64,000 nt of DNA. It comes from Gammaproteobacteria bacterium (GTDB lineage Bacteria > Pseudomonadota > Gammaproteobacteria > Xanthomonadales > SZUA-36). The DNA is taken from NCBI GenBank assembly GCA_021772935.1, contig JAJFLA010000056.1, positions 124,001 through 188,000 of the forward strand, read 5' to 3'. The notes under the pieces were generated by a model. The model made no database searches and was not told the DNA's origin. It saw only the letters and a list, made by a program, of their open reading frames with translations. A program made the position numbers and the translations under genes. Positions 18,223 through 27,800 of the stretch are shown here, piece by piece. Each line of letters starts with the position of its first letter. Position 1 is the stretch's first letter.

Positions 18223-19088
18223 GTGTTCTGGTTAACAAAGATACAAAAGTCATTTGCCAGGGGTTTACAGGCAACCAGGGCACCTTCCACTCTGAACAGG
18301 CAATTGAATATGGTACCCGCCTGGTTGGTGGTGTTACGCCAGGAAAAGGCGGACAACAACACCTCGGCTTACCCGTATTTAACACTGTTGCTGACGCGGT
18401 TGACGAAACCGGTGCTGATGCTACTGTTATCTACGTACCACCACCTTTTGCCGCTGATGCCATTCTCGAAGCAGCTGATGCAGGTATAGAAGTGATTGTG
18501 GCCATCACTGAAGGAATTCCTGTACAGGATATGATTCGAGTCAAAGCGGTATTGGATAACAAACCGGATACGTGGCTTATCGGTCCGAACTGTCCGGGCA
18601 TCATCACTCCAGGTGCCTGCAAGATTGGTATTATGCCTGGGCGTATTCACAGCCCCGGAAAAGTAGGGGTGGTTTCCCGCTCCGGCACATTGACTTATGA
18701 AGCCGTATACCAAACTACACAGGCTGGCTTGGGTCAAACCACTGTTATAGGAATTGGAGGTGATCCGATTCAGGGTATGAACTTTATTGATTGCCTGCGT
18801 ATGTTCCAGGATGACGAACAAACCGAAGGCATTATCATGGTAGGTGAAATCGGTGGTTCTGCCGAGGAAGAAGCTGCCGAATTCATTACTGAATATGTAA
18901 CCAAGCCAGTGGTGGCCTACATTGCTGGTGTAACGGCCCCCGCGGGCAAGCGCATGGGTCATGCTGGTGCCATTATTGCAGGTGGCAAGGGTACGGCTGA
19001 GGCAAAATTTGAGGCACTGGAAGCGGCTGGGGTGACGACCGTTCGTTCACCGGCTGACCTTGGTAATGCGATACAGAAAGAACTTTAA
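18219..19088 (+). CDS. sucD: Succinyl-CoA synthetase, alpha subunit SucD
   Basis: The alpha subunit carries the CoA-binding site and the phosphorylated histidine. At 289 residues it has normal length. It has an N-terminal Rossmann CoA-binding domain ([10 protein letters not shown] and [10 protein letters not shown]) and the catalytic H248 in KRMGHAGAI. The ATGA overlap with sucC indicates translational coupling. A terminator lies directly downstream. Confidence 0.98.
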   Translation: MSVLVNKDTKVICQGFTGNQGTFHSEQAIEYGTRLVGGVTPGKGGQQHLGLPVFNTVADAVDETGADATVIYVPPPFAADAILEAADAGIEVIVAITEGIPVQDMIRVKAVLDNKPDTWLIGPNCPGIITPGACKIGIMPGRIHSPGKVGVVSRSGTLTYEAVYQTTQAGLGQTTVIGIGGDPIQGMNFIDCLRMFQDDEQTEGIIMVGEIGGSAEEEAAEFITEYVTKPVVAYIAGVTAPAGKRMGHAGAIIAGGKGTAEAKFEALEAAGVTTVRSPADLGNAIQKEL

Positions 19089-19102
19089 CGACCACTTTTT
19101 TG

Positions 19103-19139
19103 ACCTGTCTGTACCAACAGGCAGGTTGATTTCTGTTTT
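19103..19139 (+). terminator. Rho-independent terminator after sucCD
   Basis: ACCTGTCTGT, loop ACCA, ACAGGCAGGT form a 10-bp stem (one wobble), followed by the T-rich TGATTTCTGTTTTA. It begins 15 bp after the sucD stop and ends just before nadE. Confidence 0.85.
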
Positions 19140-19145
19140 ATTCTC

Positions 19146-20804
19146 ATGATTCAAATCGCCCTTGCACAACAAGATTTCCCGGTGGGTGATATGACCGGTA
19201 ACCTGGCTCGGGTGCTGCAAAGTATTTCGACAGCTGCCACCAGGGGTGCTGATCTGATCCTGTTTCCTGAAATGGCTATGAGTGGTTATCCGCCCGAAGA
19301 TTTGTTGTTGCGTCCCGGATTTATGCACAGCTGTCATGATGTGATGGGGCAGTTGATCAGCAGTGTTCAAGGTATAGATGTTGTCATCGGGCATCCATGG
19401 GCAGTGGGTTCTGAAAGATTTAATGCGGTCAGTTGGATACGAGACGGTGTGGTACTTGGGCGTTATTTCAAGCAGATTTTACCCAACTATGCCGTTTTTG
19501 ATGAGCGACGCTACTTTTCAGCCGGCACGCAACCGCTGGTGGTAAAAATTAAAGGTAGTAGCGTGGGTGTCATTATTTGTGAGGATGCCTGGGTGCCAGG
19601 TCCGGCTTCAATGGCAAAAACGGCGGGTGCTGAATTACTGTTGGTACCGAATGCCTCGCCTTTTCGTGACAACAAACTGGCAGCACGTACGGATATACTT
19701 CACGATCGGGGACAGGATTGTGGCTTACCTATTGTTTACAGCAACATGGTTGGCGGTCAGGATGAACTGGTTTTTGACGGACGCTCAATGTTGATGAATT
19801 CCAACGGTGGCTTCAGCATTTGTCCCAATCCGTGTGAAGAGAGTTTGCAGATAGCTTGTTTTACACCTGAATCGGGTCACCTGTTTTTTAAAGGTAACGA
19901 AGGCAATTCGAACCTCGGTGCCAATACCATCTGTCAGGATGAAGACATCACCGCATGTATTTACACGGTGTTGGTGCGTGGCTTGAAAGATTATATTGTT
20001 AAAAACGGCTTTACAGACGTTGTGATTGGTTTGTCCGGTGGTATCGACTCCGCATTGACACTGACACTGGCAGTGGATGCATTGGGTGCGGAGCACGTAC
20101 ACACCGTCATGATGCCATCCCGGCACACCACCAACCTGAGTCTGGAACTGGCTTGCCAACAAGCGCAGATACTGGCCGTTGACCACCGTGAGATATCGAT
20201 AGAACTGGCTTTTGAAGCCCTGCTGGATACGCTGGAGCTGTCATTTGAGGGTTGTCATGCAGATGTTACTGAAGAAAACCTGCAAGCCAGGGTGCGTGGC
20301 AATTTATTGATGGCTTTGTCTAACAAGTTCGGCTGGATGGTACTGGCCACAGGCAACAAGAGTGAACTGGCCGTGGGTTACAGCACTATTTATGGCGATA
20401 TGTGTGGTGGGTTTTCTCCCATTAAAGATTGTCTTAAAACGCGGGTTTACGAATTGAGTGTCTATAGAAATACAATTTCACCTGCAATCCCACAAGCTGT
20501 CATAGAGCGCCCACCTTCTGCCGAACTGGCGCCTGGACAACTTGATCAGGACAGCTTGCCGGAATATGAATTACTGGACCAGATTCTGTATCACTATATT
20601 GAGCAGGACTGCTCGATTGCTGATATTGTCAGTAATGGTTTTGATGAAGTGACAGTGCGCCGAGTGGCGGCCATGGTTATCAGGAATGAATACAAACGAC
20701 GCCAGGCTGCGCCTGGGGTGCGCATTACATCAAAGGCATTTGGTCGGGACAGGCGTTACCCGATTACTTCGGGTTGGCACGAAGAAAGTCTCAAAAAATC
20801 CTGA
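19146..20804 (+). CDS. nadE: Glutamine-dependent NAD+ synthetase
   Basis: This enzyme amidates nicotinic acid adenine dinucleotide to NAD+ with glutamine as nitrogen donor. The 552-residue protein has the two-domain form: an N-terminal nitrilase-fold glutaminase with the catalytic triad E42 (FPEMAMSGYPP), K109 and C145 (IICEDAW), and a C-terminal synthetase with the PP-loop SGGIDS at 297-302. The GMSGGIDS-type loop, a TGNKSE motif and length fit the glutamine-dependent rather than the ammonia-dependent form. It is a single gene with its own leader after the sucCD terminator. Confidence 0.97.
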   Translation: MIQIALAQQDFPVGDMTGNLARVLQSISTAATRGADLILFPEMAMSGYPPEDLLLRPGFMHSCHDVMGQLISSVQGIDVVIGHPWAVGSERFNAVSWIRDGVVLGRYFKQILPNYAVFDERRYFSAGTQPLVVKIKGSSVGVIICEDAWVPGPASMAKTAGAELLLVPNASPFRDNKLAARTDILHDRGQDCGLPIVYSNMVGGQDELVFDGRSMLMNSNGGFSICPNPCEESLQIACFTPESGHLFFKGNEGNSNLGANTICQDEDITACIYTVLVRGLKDYIVKNGFTDVVIGLSGGIDSALTLTLAVDALGAEHVHTVMMPSRHTTNLSLELACQQAQILAVDHREISIELAFEALLDTLELSFEGCHADVTEENLQARVRGNLLMALSNKFGWMVLATGNKSELAVGYSTIYGDMCGGFSPIKDCLKTRVYELSVYRNTISPAIPQAVIERPPSAELAPGQLDQDSLPEYELLDQILYHYIEQDCSIADIVSNGFDEVTVRRVAAMVIRNEYKRRQAAPGVRITSKAFGRDRRYPITSGWHEESLKKS

Positions 20805-20820
20805 GCTATACACCAAAAAA

Positions 20821-20963
20821 TCGGGGGTCAGATTCAAATGCACTTCGCCCAACTGGGGTCAGACTCAAATGCACTTAACCCCCTTCTATTTATGACTTAG
20901 TATTTGTTGCATTTAAATCTGACCCCCGATTCATGTGATGTATTTGAATCTGACCCCGGTTCA
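20821..20963. repeat. GGGGTCAGA-type palindromic repeat cluster (four units)
   Basis: Between the convergent nadE and bamD genes lie two direct units, TCGGGGGTCAGATTCAAATG (20821-20840) and CTGGGGTCAGACTCAAATGC (20853-20872), and two inverted ones, GCATTTAAATCTGACCCCCG (20909-20928) and TATTTGAATCTGACCCCGGT (20941-20960). The outer units pair as a long cruciform around an AT-rich centre. Arrays of this TCTGACCCC type are common as intergenic repeats and may act as bidirectional terminators here. No transposase gene is adjacent. Confidence 0.85.
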
Positions 20964-20984
20964 TCTTCAAGCTGTGGTCGTCAG

Positions 20985-21821
20985 TTAGTTCTTGCCAAAT
21001 GGCCACAATTTGCGGAAGAACCCACTTTTAGACTCACCCGTCACATAAGGATGGTTGGGGTAATTCAAAACCAGGACTTTCATAGTGTCTTCTGCCAACT
21101 CCGGCAGCCCCATTTCAGTGTAACTGATATGTAGAATTTCGAGCGCATTGCCCATTTCAGGCGAGCCAGGAAAGGTTTCAATCGCGTAGCGGGCCCTGTT
21201 GGCTGCTGCCACATAGGCTTTTCGGCGCAGATAATAACGTGCAACGTCCAGCTCATAAAAAGACAAGTTGTTGCGCAGGAATACCATGCGTTGTCTTGCA
21301 TCCGGCCCGTAGCGACTGTCCGGGAAACGTCTGATCAACTGGTTAAAATCCCGCAACGATTCTCTGGCCACTGTCTGATCGCGATCACGTACCCGCGATG
21401 GCATCATGCGTTCCATGAAACCCACACGCTGCTCATAATTAGTCAAGCCACGAATGTAAAAGGCATAGTCTACGTTTGGGTGACTGGGATAAGTCCTGAT
21501 AAAACGATCTGCCGTTGATAATGCAGCTTCCGGGCTGCCACCTTTGTGATAGGAATAGGCGAGTTCCAATTGAGCTTGTTCTGTAAACCGTCCGAACGGA
21601 TAGCGTGTAGACAATTCCTGGTAAGCCTGGATGGCCCGCCCCCAGTTTTGGGAATTCATATAACGCTTAGCCGACTCATACATTTCTGCGGCGGGCTTAC
21701 CGTCATCAATTTTTTTATCTTTTTTACAACCCGAAACCGTGATTAACATCAGCGCAATCATCACGCTGATTAACAGTTGGGAATTGATTATGAACTTCAA
21801 ACGAGGCGAAGTTGAAAACAT
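20985..21821 (-). CDS. bamD: Outer membrane protein assembly factor BamD
   Basis: BamD is the essential lipoprotein of the BAM complex that inserts beta-barrel proteins into the outer membrane. Started at the ATG at 21821, it is 278 residues with a signal peptide and lipobox VSGC (cysteine at about residue 32). Five TPR units follow, with typical pieces such as YQELSTRYPFGRF, ADRFIRTYP, and FNQLIRRFPDSRYGPDAR. It lies divergent to rluD, as in most gammaproteobacteria. Confidence 0.97.
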   Translation of the reverse strand: MFSTSPRLKFIINSQLLISVMIALMLITVSGCKKDKKIDDGKPAAEMYESAKRYMNSQNWGRAIQAYQELSTRYPFGRFTEQAQLELAYSYHKGGSPEAALSTADRFIRTYPSHPNVDYAFYIRGLTNYEQRVGFMERMMPSRVRDRDQTVARESLRDFNQLIRRFPDSRYGPDARQRMVFLRNNLSFYELDVARYYLRRKAYVAAANRARYAIETFPGSPEMGNALEILHISYTEMGLPELAEDTMKVLVLNYPNHPYVTGESKSGFFRKLWPFGKN

Positions 21822-21931
21822 GATTTGGCCTGACAAAATACAGAAGGCGGAATGATAGCGAAAAAGACTGACTAAAACCATAGAATAGAGCCGTGCAATA
21901 ATGCTTGGAAGTAGTCGCCGGATAAAAAATA

Positions 21932-22888
21932 ATGCCCAGTAAAATCAGTCTAAGTCAACAAGTTGCTGAAAATTTAACCGGTTTACGGCTGGATCAGGTC
22001 GCCGTCGAATTGTTTCCGGGTTACTCCCGTGGTCGTTTGCAGCGGTGGATAAAACAGGGTGAACTGACCGTTGATGGTAAATGTGTCAAGCCCAGCAGCC
22101 GTGTTGTGGGTGGTGAAAAACTCCGTATTGAAGCACAGATGATTTTTGAAGGTGAAGTTGAGCCGCAGGACATACCACTGGATATCCTTTTCTCAGACGA
22201 TCATTTGCTGGTGCTGAATAAACCTGCTGGTTTGGTGGTCCATCCCGCTGCTGGGAACTGGGATGGCACATTGCAGAATGCCCTGTTGAATTATGACTCG
22301 GAACTGGACACCCTGCCGCGTTCGGGTATCGTTCATCGACTGGATAAAGATACCAGTGGGGTGATGGTGGTAGCGCGCAGCCTTAAAGCACACGCCAGTC
22401 TGGTCAAGCAGTTGCAAACACGCAGTATGAGCCGTATATACGAGGCGGTTGTAAAAGGTGAGATTCCACCGGCCGGTACCATTAGTGCGGCCATCGACCG
22501 TAATCCTCGTGATCGTAAAAAGATGGCTGTCATTAAAAGTGGTAGAGCGGCAATCAGCCATTACAAGCTAATGCAGCATTTGCCTGGTACCAGTCATGTC
22601 GAGGTCGCGCTGGAATCGGGGAGAACACACCAGATACGTGTTCATATGACACATATTGCTTATCCCATCGTCGGAGATATGATCTATGGTCGAGGACCTA
22701 TCAAACAAAAAGGTTTGCCTGCATCAGCTATTAAAGTCATCAATGGATTTCCGCGCCAGGCACTGCACGCACGTAAATTAAGGCTGATTCATCCTGAAAG
22801 TGGAGACGAATGTGAATATAGTGCACCGCTGGCAGATGACATCAGTGGATTGATTGAGACACTTAAACAGGCGCTGGCTGATGCCTGA
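21932..22888 (+). CDS. rluD: 23S rRNA pseudouridine synthase RluD
   Basis: RluD makes pseudouridines in helix 69 of 23S rRNA. The 318-residue protein has an N-terminal S4 domain (about 18-75, LFPGYSRGRLQRWIKQGEL) and the pseudouridine synthase domain with catalytic D138 in HRLDKDTSG. It ends in an 8-bp overlap with pgeF, indicating translational coupling. The bamD-rluD-pgeF neighbourhood is conserved in gammaproteobacteria and supports RluD over other RluA-family paralogues. Confidence 0.96.
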   Translation: MPSKISLSQQVAENLTGLRLDQVAVELFPGYSRGRLQRWIKQGELTVDGKCVKPSSRVVGGEKLRIEAQMIFEGEVEPQDIPLDILFSDDHLLVLNKPAGLVVHPAAGNWDGTLQNALLNYDSELDTLPRSGIVHRLDKDTSGVMVVARSLKAHASLVKQLQTRSMSRIYEAVVKGEIPPAGTISAAIDRNPRDRKKMAVIKSGRAAISHYKLMQHLPGTSHVEVALESGRTHQIRVHMTHIAYPIVGDMIYGRGPIKQKGLPASAIKVINGFPRQALHARKLRLIHPESGDECEYSAPLADDISGLIETLKQALADA

Positions 22889-23639
22889 TCTGCCCAGGTT
22901 TGACGTGTCTGAAATCGGTATGGTTCAGCCGGACTGGCCAGCGCCAGGCAATGTCCAGGCTTTTACAACTACCCGCAAGGGTGGTTTTAGCCGGAAACAG
23001 TGGAGCAGCCTGAATCTGGGTGATCGTTGTGGTGATGATCCGAGTGACGTTAAACAAAATCGTGAATTGCTACGAAGCTTACTACCTTGTGACCCGCATT
23101 GGTTAAAACAGGTGCATGGCAAAAGAGTGGTTGCGTGGGCTGATGGTCTCAACTTTGAACCCGAGGCCGATGCAATGGAGAGCAAAAACGTCAGACAGGT
23201 GTGTGCAGTGTTAACTGCGGACTGTCTGCCTGTTCTATTTTGTAACAAGGATGGAACAAAAGTGGCTGCTTCCCATGCGGGATGGCGTGGTCTTGCCGCC
23301 GGTGTTCTTGAAGCCACGGTTCTGGCGATGGAAAACGATCCGGCTGAGTTGATGGCCTGGCTGGGACCTGCTATTGGCCCACAGGTGTTTGAAGTGGGTA
23401 ATGATGTTTATGACTCATTTGTAAATGTGAATGATCATAACTCGAAGGCTTTCAAACCTGATGGTGACCGGTGGCTCGCCGATCTGTATCTACTTGCCAG
23501 GCAGGCGCTTTCCAGGGTTGGTGTAAAACAGGTTTCGGGCGGACAGTATTGCACTTATTCAGACCCCGATAAGTTCTTTTCTTACCGGCGCGATGGTGTC
23601 GTGGGTAGGATGGCGAGTGTGATCTGGTTGGCAGATTAA
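22881..23639 (+). CDS. pgeF: Peptidoglycan editing factor PgeF (laccase-domain, YfiH family)
   Basis: The YfiH/PgeF family are zinc/copper-binding proteins with a Cu-oxidase_4 fold. The E. coli member removes wrongly incorporated L-Ser from peptidoglycan precursors. Started at the ATG at 22881, inside the end of rluD, the protein has 252 residues. Conserved metal-binding residues appear in VHGKRV, TADCLPVLF and SHAGWRGL, followed by GPAIGPQVFEVG and the C-terminal QYCTYSDPDKFFSYRRDG. It matches the family's usual length and neighbourhood. Confidence 0.95.
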   Translation: MPDLPRFDVSEIGMVQPDWPAPGNVQAFTTTRKGGFSRKQWSSLNLGDRCGDDPSDVKQNRELLRSLLPCDPHWLKQVHGKRVVAWADGLNFEPEADAMESKNVRQVCAVLTADCLPVLFCNKDGTKVAASHAGWRGLAAGVLEATVLAMENDPAELMAWLGPAIGPQVFEVGNDVYDSFVNVNDHNSKAFKPDGDRWLADLYLLARQALSRVGVKQVSGGQYCTYSDPDKFFSYRRDGVVGRMASVIWLAD

Positions 23640-23685
23640 AGCACTAGACAATGGGTTCTACTCATAGCAGGCGGAGCCCATGTGA

Positions 23686-24723
23686 CTATGGCATTCCCTC
23701 AAATGAATCAATCAAAAAAGAGGTTTCCCGATCAGTGGTTGAATGCCCAAAAACAAAGCGGGCCAGATCATCCCTTCCAGGCCATAGCAGAAACTGGATG
23801 TGCTGCGATTTGAGGTGATCAAAACCTTCCTTTGTCCACTTTACAAATACCTCATTAGCTTCAACAGGAAACTCCAGATTAGCCCTGCCATGATTATCTA
23901 CTGCTGCACCAAACTTCGCAGCCTGCCGGTTAGCATGCCCCGCCATTTTCAACCAGCGGTCATTTTCGATATATGCCAGCAATTGAGCCGAGACATATCT
24001 CATCTTGCTCAACAGGTGACCGGAGCGCTTACGCAGGCGTTCTGCGGTTTCGCGCCATTGTGATTGCTTGAAGATGACCAGCGCTTCAGCGGCCATGCAG
24101 CCATTCTTGCTGGCACCGAAAGAGAGCATGTCAATGCCTGCTTCGCAGCTGACTTCGGCTGGATGACAGCCGAGACTGGCTATCGCATTGCCAAACCGGG
24201 CGCCATCCATATGCGTTTTCATTCCCATGGCATGAGCAGCATCACACAGGGTACTGACCTCATCAATTGAATAAACGGTTCCACCTTCAGTCGCCTGAGT
24301 CAGGCTTAGCGCGGATGGTTTATAACTATGCACACCATGTCCCTCAGAGGCGTAAACGGATTGTTCCAAGGTAGCGAGATCCAGCTTTCCCTGCTCGCCA
24401 TCGACCGCAACCAACCTCAAGCCATTGCCAAAAAATTCTGGTGCACCACACTCATCATTCAGGATATGTGCACCACTGTGGCAGTAAACACTACCCCATG
24501 GGGGGGTGATGGTGGCGAGTGCGATGGAATTGGCGACCGTGCCTGTCGAGACAGGTAGCACCATCGCTTCGGTTCGAAAAAGCTCAGAAAAAGCCTGATC
24601 CAGTCTGGTCGACCAATCGTCCTCTGCGTAAGCCCACGCGGAGCCATGGTTGGCCTCGAGTATTGCATCCAAGATGGCTGTTGCCACCGGGGTTTCGTTG
24701 TCGCTGCGGAAATTGGCAGTCAT
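23686..24723 (-). CDS. Threonine aldolase family PLP enzyme
   Basis: This 345-residue protein belongs to the beta-eliminating lyase / threonine aldolase family (fold-type I PLP enzymes). The PLP lysine is K206 in SFGASKNG. The aspartate and histidine contacts are visible in HMDGARFGNA and SGAHILNDECGAPEFF. Low-specificity members cleave L-threonine or L-allo-threonine to glycine and acetaldehyde; the exact stereospecificity cannot be told from sequence. It sits on the minus strand between pgeF and hrpA, where many relatives have clpB, so it is probably a local insertion. It is monocistronic. Confidence 0.88.
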   Translation of the reverse strand: MTANFRSDNETPVATAILDAILEANHGSAWAYAEDDWSTRLDQAFSELFRTEAMVLPVSTGTVANSIALATITPPWGSVYCHSGAHILNDECGAPEFFGNGLRLVAVDGEQGKLDLATLEQSVYASEGHGVHSYKPSALSLTQATEGGTVYSIDEVSTLCDAAHAMGMKTHMDGARFGNAIASLGCHPAEVSCEAGIDMLSFGASKNGCMAAEALVIFKQSQWRETAERLRKRSGHLLSKMRYVSAQLLAYIENDRWLKMAGHANRQAAKFGAAVDNHGRANLEFPVEANEVFVKWTKEGFDHLKSQHIQFLLWPGRDDLARFVFGHSTTDRETSFLIDSFEGMP

Positions 24724-24812
24724 ATGGATTCCGGGAAAAGTTTTATTGAGGTCTGGATTATAAGCAGGCTCCTAGTGGTAGACAATATCAAGCGCTGGGA
24801 TAATATACCGCC

Positions 24813-27800
24813 ATGGGAAACGATACAAAGCCGTCTAAAGTACTTGATCAGGTCGCAGGCATGCTTGGTGACATCATGCAGTCTGATGCTGCCTGGTGCA
24901 GGCAGCGTGTTAAGGCGGCCAGGGGGCGTTTGAAAGCAGGCAGGCCAATCGACGCAATTGTGAAGTCATTAATCGACCATTGCACCCAGTCAGCTCAACA
25001 ATGCCAAGCCCGGCAACAAAGACTGCCAGAGCCGGTTTATGATCCGGTTCTGCCAATTGTTGAATGGCGTGAAGAAATAATCTCGGCAATAAAAAAGCAC
25101 CAAGTCGTAGTTATTTCAGGTGAAACCGGCTCCGGTAAAACAACTCAGATACCCAAGATGTGCATGCAGGCTGGCCGTGGTATACGCGGCTTGATTGGCT
25201 GTACACAACCCCGTCGAATCGCAGCACAGGCGATGGCAGACCGAGTGGCAGAAGAGTTGGGCTCGCCGATGGGTGATGTGGTGGGCTACCAGGTCCGCTT
25301 TCGTGAAAAACTAAGAAAAGACAGCATCATCAAGTTTATGACTGATGGTATCTTGCTGGCCGAGACCACCCATGATCGAGACCTGAATGTCTACGATACG
25401 ATCATCATAGATGAAGCCCATGAGCGCAGTCTTAATATTGATTTTTTGCTTGGATATCTGAAGCAATTGCTGAGTCGGCGCCCTGATCTGCGTATCATCA
25501 TTACTTCGGCCACCATTGACACGGAAAAATTTGCAAGTCATTTCAACGATGCGCCGGTGATTGAGGTTTCGGGTCGTAGTTATCCGGTGGATATTGAATA
25601 CCACCCACTGGATGAGGATGAAGCAGCCACTCAGATTGCGGATCAACCAGCAAGCCGCGACCTTTATGCAAGTATCGCCCGGGCTGTGCATCGATTAAAC
25701 CGTATCGACGCTCACGCTGATATGCTGGTATTTTTCTCTGGTGAGCGTGAAATTCAGGAAGCTGGAGAATTCCTGCAAAGACAAAATTTTCGTCATACTG
25801 AAATTTTGCCCTTGTATGCAAGGCTTCCAGTTGCGGAGCAGCGCCGGGTTTTTCATCCGGGCGTCGCACGCCGTATCATTTTGAGTACCAATGTGGCTGA
25901 AACTTCCCTGACTGTGCCGCGGATTCGGTTTGTGATTGACACCGGTTTTGCGCGTATCAGCAGGTACTCGCATCGAAGTCGGGTCCAACGCTTACCGATT
26001 GAGGCGATTTCACAAGCCTCTGCAAATCAGCGTAAAGGCCGTTGCGGTCGTCTGGGCCCTGGCACCTGTATCCGCTTGTATAGCGAGGCTGATTTTGATC
26101 TACGACCAGAATTTACCGAACCGGAGATTCTACGTACATCACTTGCTTCAGTTATTTTGCGTATGTTGACAACCGATCTCGGGACGGTTGAAGAGTTTCC
26201 ATTTCTGGACCCACCAGCGCCAAGAATGATTAACGATGCCTATCATTTATTGTTCGAGCTCGGTGCAATAAGTGCTGCTCGTCAACCGGTGAAACTGGGT
26301 CGGCAACTTGCACGCTGGCCACTGGATGTGCGCTTGGCGCGAATGCTAATTGAAGGCTCAAAAAAGTCCTGTTTGTATGAACTGATTGTATTGGCCTCTG
26401 CCCAAAGCATCCAGGATCCGCGAGAGCGACCGCTGGATGCCAGTGCTGCCGCAGATGAAGCCCATGGCAGGTTTGAGGATGATAATTCCGACTTCATGAC
26501 ATTCTTGAAGCTGTGGCAATACCTGAAACAACAGCGTAAGGAAAAATCTTCCAGCCAGTTTCGCAAACTATGCAAGCGTGAGTTTCTGAACTGGACGCGG
26601 GTGAATGAATGGTTTGATCTCTATCGCCAATTGTCTGAACAGGCACTTGAAGAAAAATTGTCGTTCAGTAAAGAACCTGCGACCGATGGGCATATTCACC
26701 AGGCTTTACTGGCTGGCTTATTAAGCCACGTTGGCCACAGGCATCCAGAAGATAGCAGTTATATGGGGCCGCGATCGAGGACGTTTCATGTTTTTCCGGG
26801 GTCCGGCTTATTCGCCAAACGACCGCAATGGCTAATGGCCGCAGAGATAGTGGAAACCAGTAAAACCTATGCTCGCATCAACGCTGTCATAAAGCCGGAG
26901 TGGATAGAAGCCGCTGCTGCACACCTGTTAAAGCACCACTATTTCGACCCCCACTGGTCGCGTAAGCAAGGTCGGGTGCTGGCTTGGGAGCAAGTGGCTT
27001 TATTCGGTCTGGTGATTGTTGAAAAACGGCGGGTAAATTACAGTAAATACAATCCATTAGAAGCACGCAAGATATTTATAACCGGTGCATTGGTACGCGG
27101 AGAACTGGATACACGAGCTGGGTTTTTAAAAAACAACCAACAGGTCCGTGAAGACATTGAGGAGATGGAACATAAACGCAGAAAGCATGATGTGATGGCT
27201 GATGAATCATCCCTGTTCGAATTCTTTGACGCACGTATTCCTGATAGTGTTTTTGACAGTATCAGCTTTGAAAAATGGTTAAAGGAACTGGGCCCCTCAG
27301 GTCGGCAACAATTATACATCGGCCACGATGTACTCATGCATGAACAAGCGGGTGATGCACCGGGTGACCTGTATCCAGATGCATTGGTAATTGGTGTGGG
27401 AAATCTACCCTTGAATTATCAGTTCATGCCGGGTGATGCAGCGGATGGTGTAACCCTGGTTGTGCCACTGGAACGGCTCAATACATTGGCAAAGGGACAG
27501 TTGCAGTGGTTGGTGCCAGGTCTGCTGCGGGACAAGATAATTGCACTGATTAAGAACTTACCGAAGCCGCAACGCAGAATGCTCACGCCGGTGCCCCAGT
27601 TTGCGGATGCTGCGCTGGAACGTGTGCGTGATCGGTACCCGAGTCCCTTGTTGCCTGCACTGGTTGGTGCACTGAAGGACATGACGGGTATCGAGATCGA
27701 TTTGAGCCTGTTTGATGAAAGTCTTTTGCCGGACTACCTGCGTTTTCGGATAGAAGTGATCGATGCAAATGAAAAAAGCATCGCCATTAGCCGAGACCTG

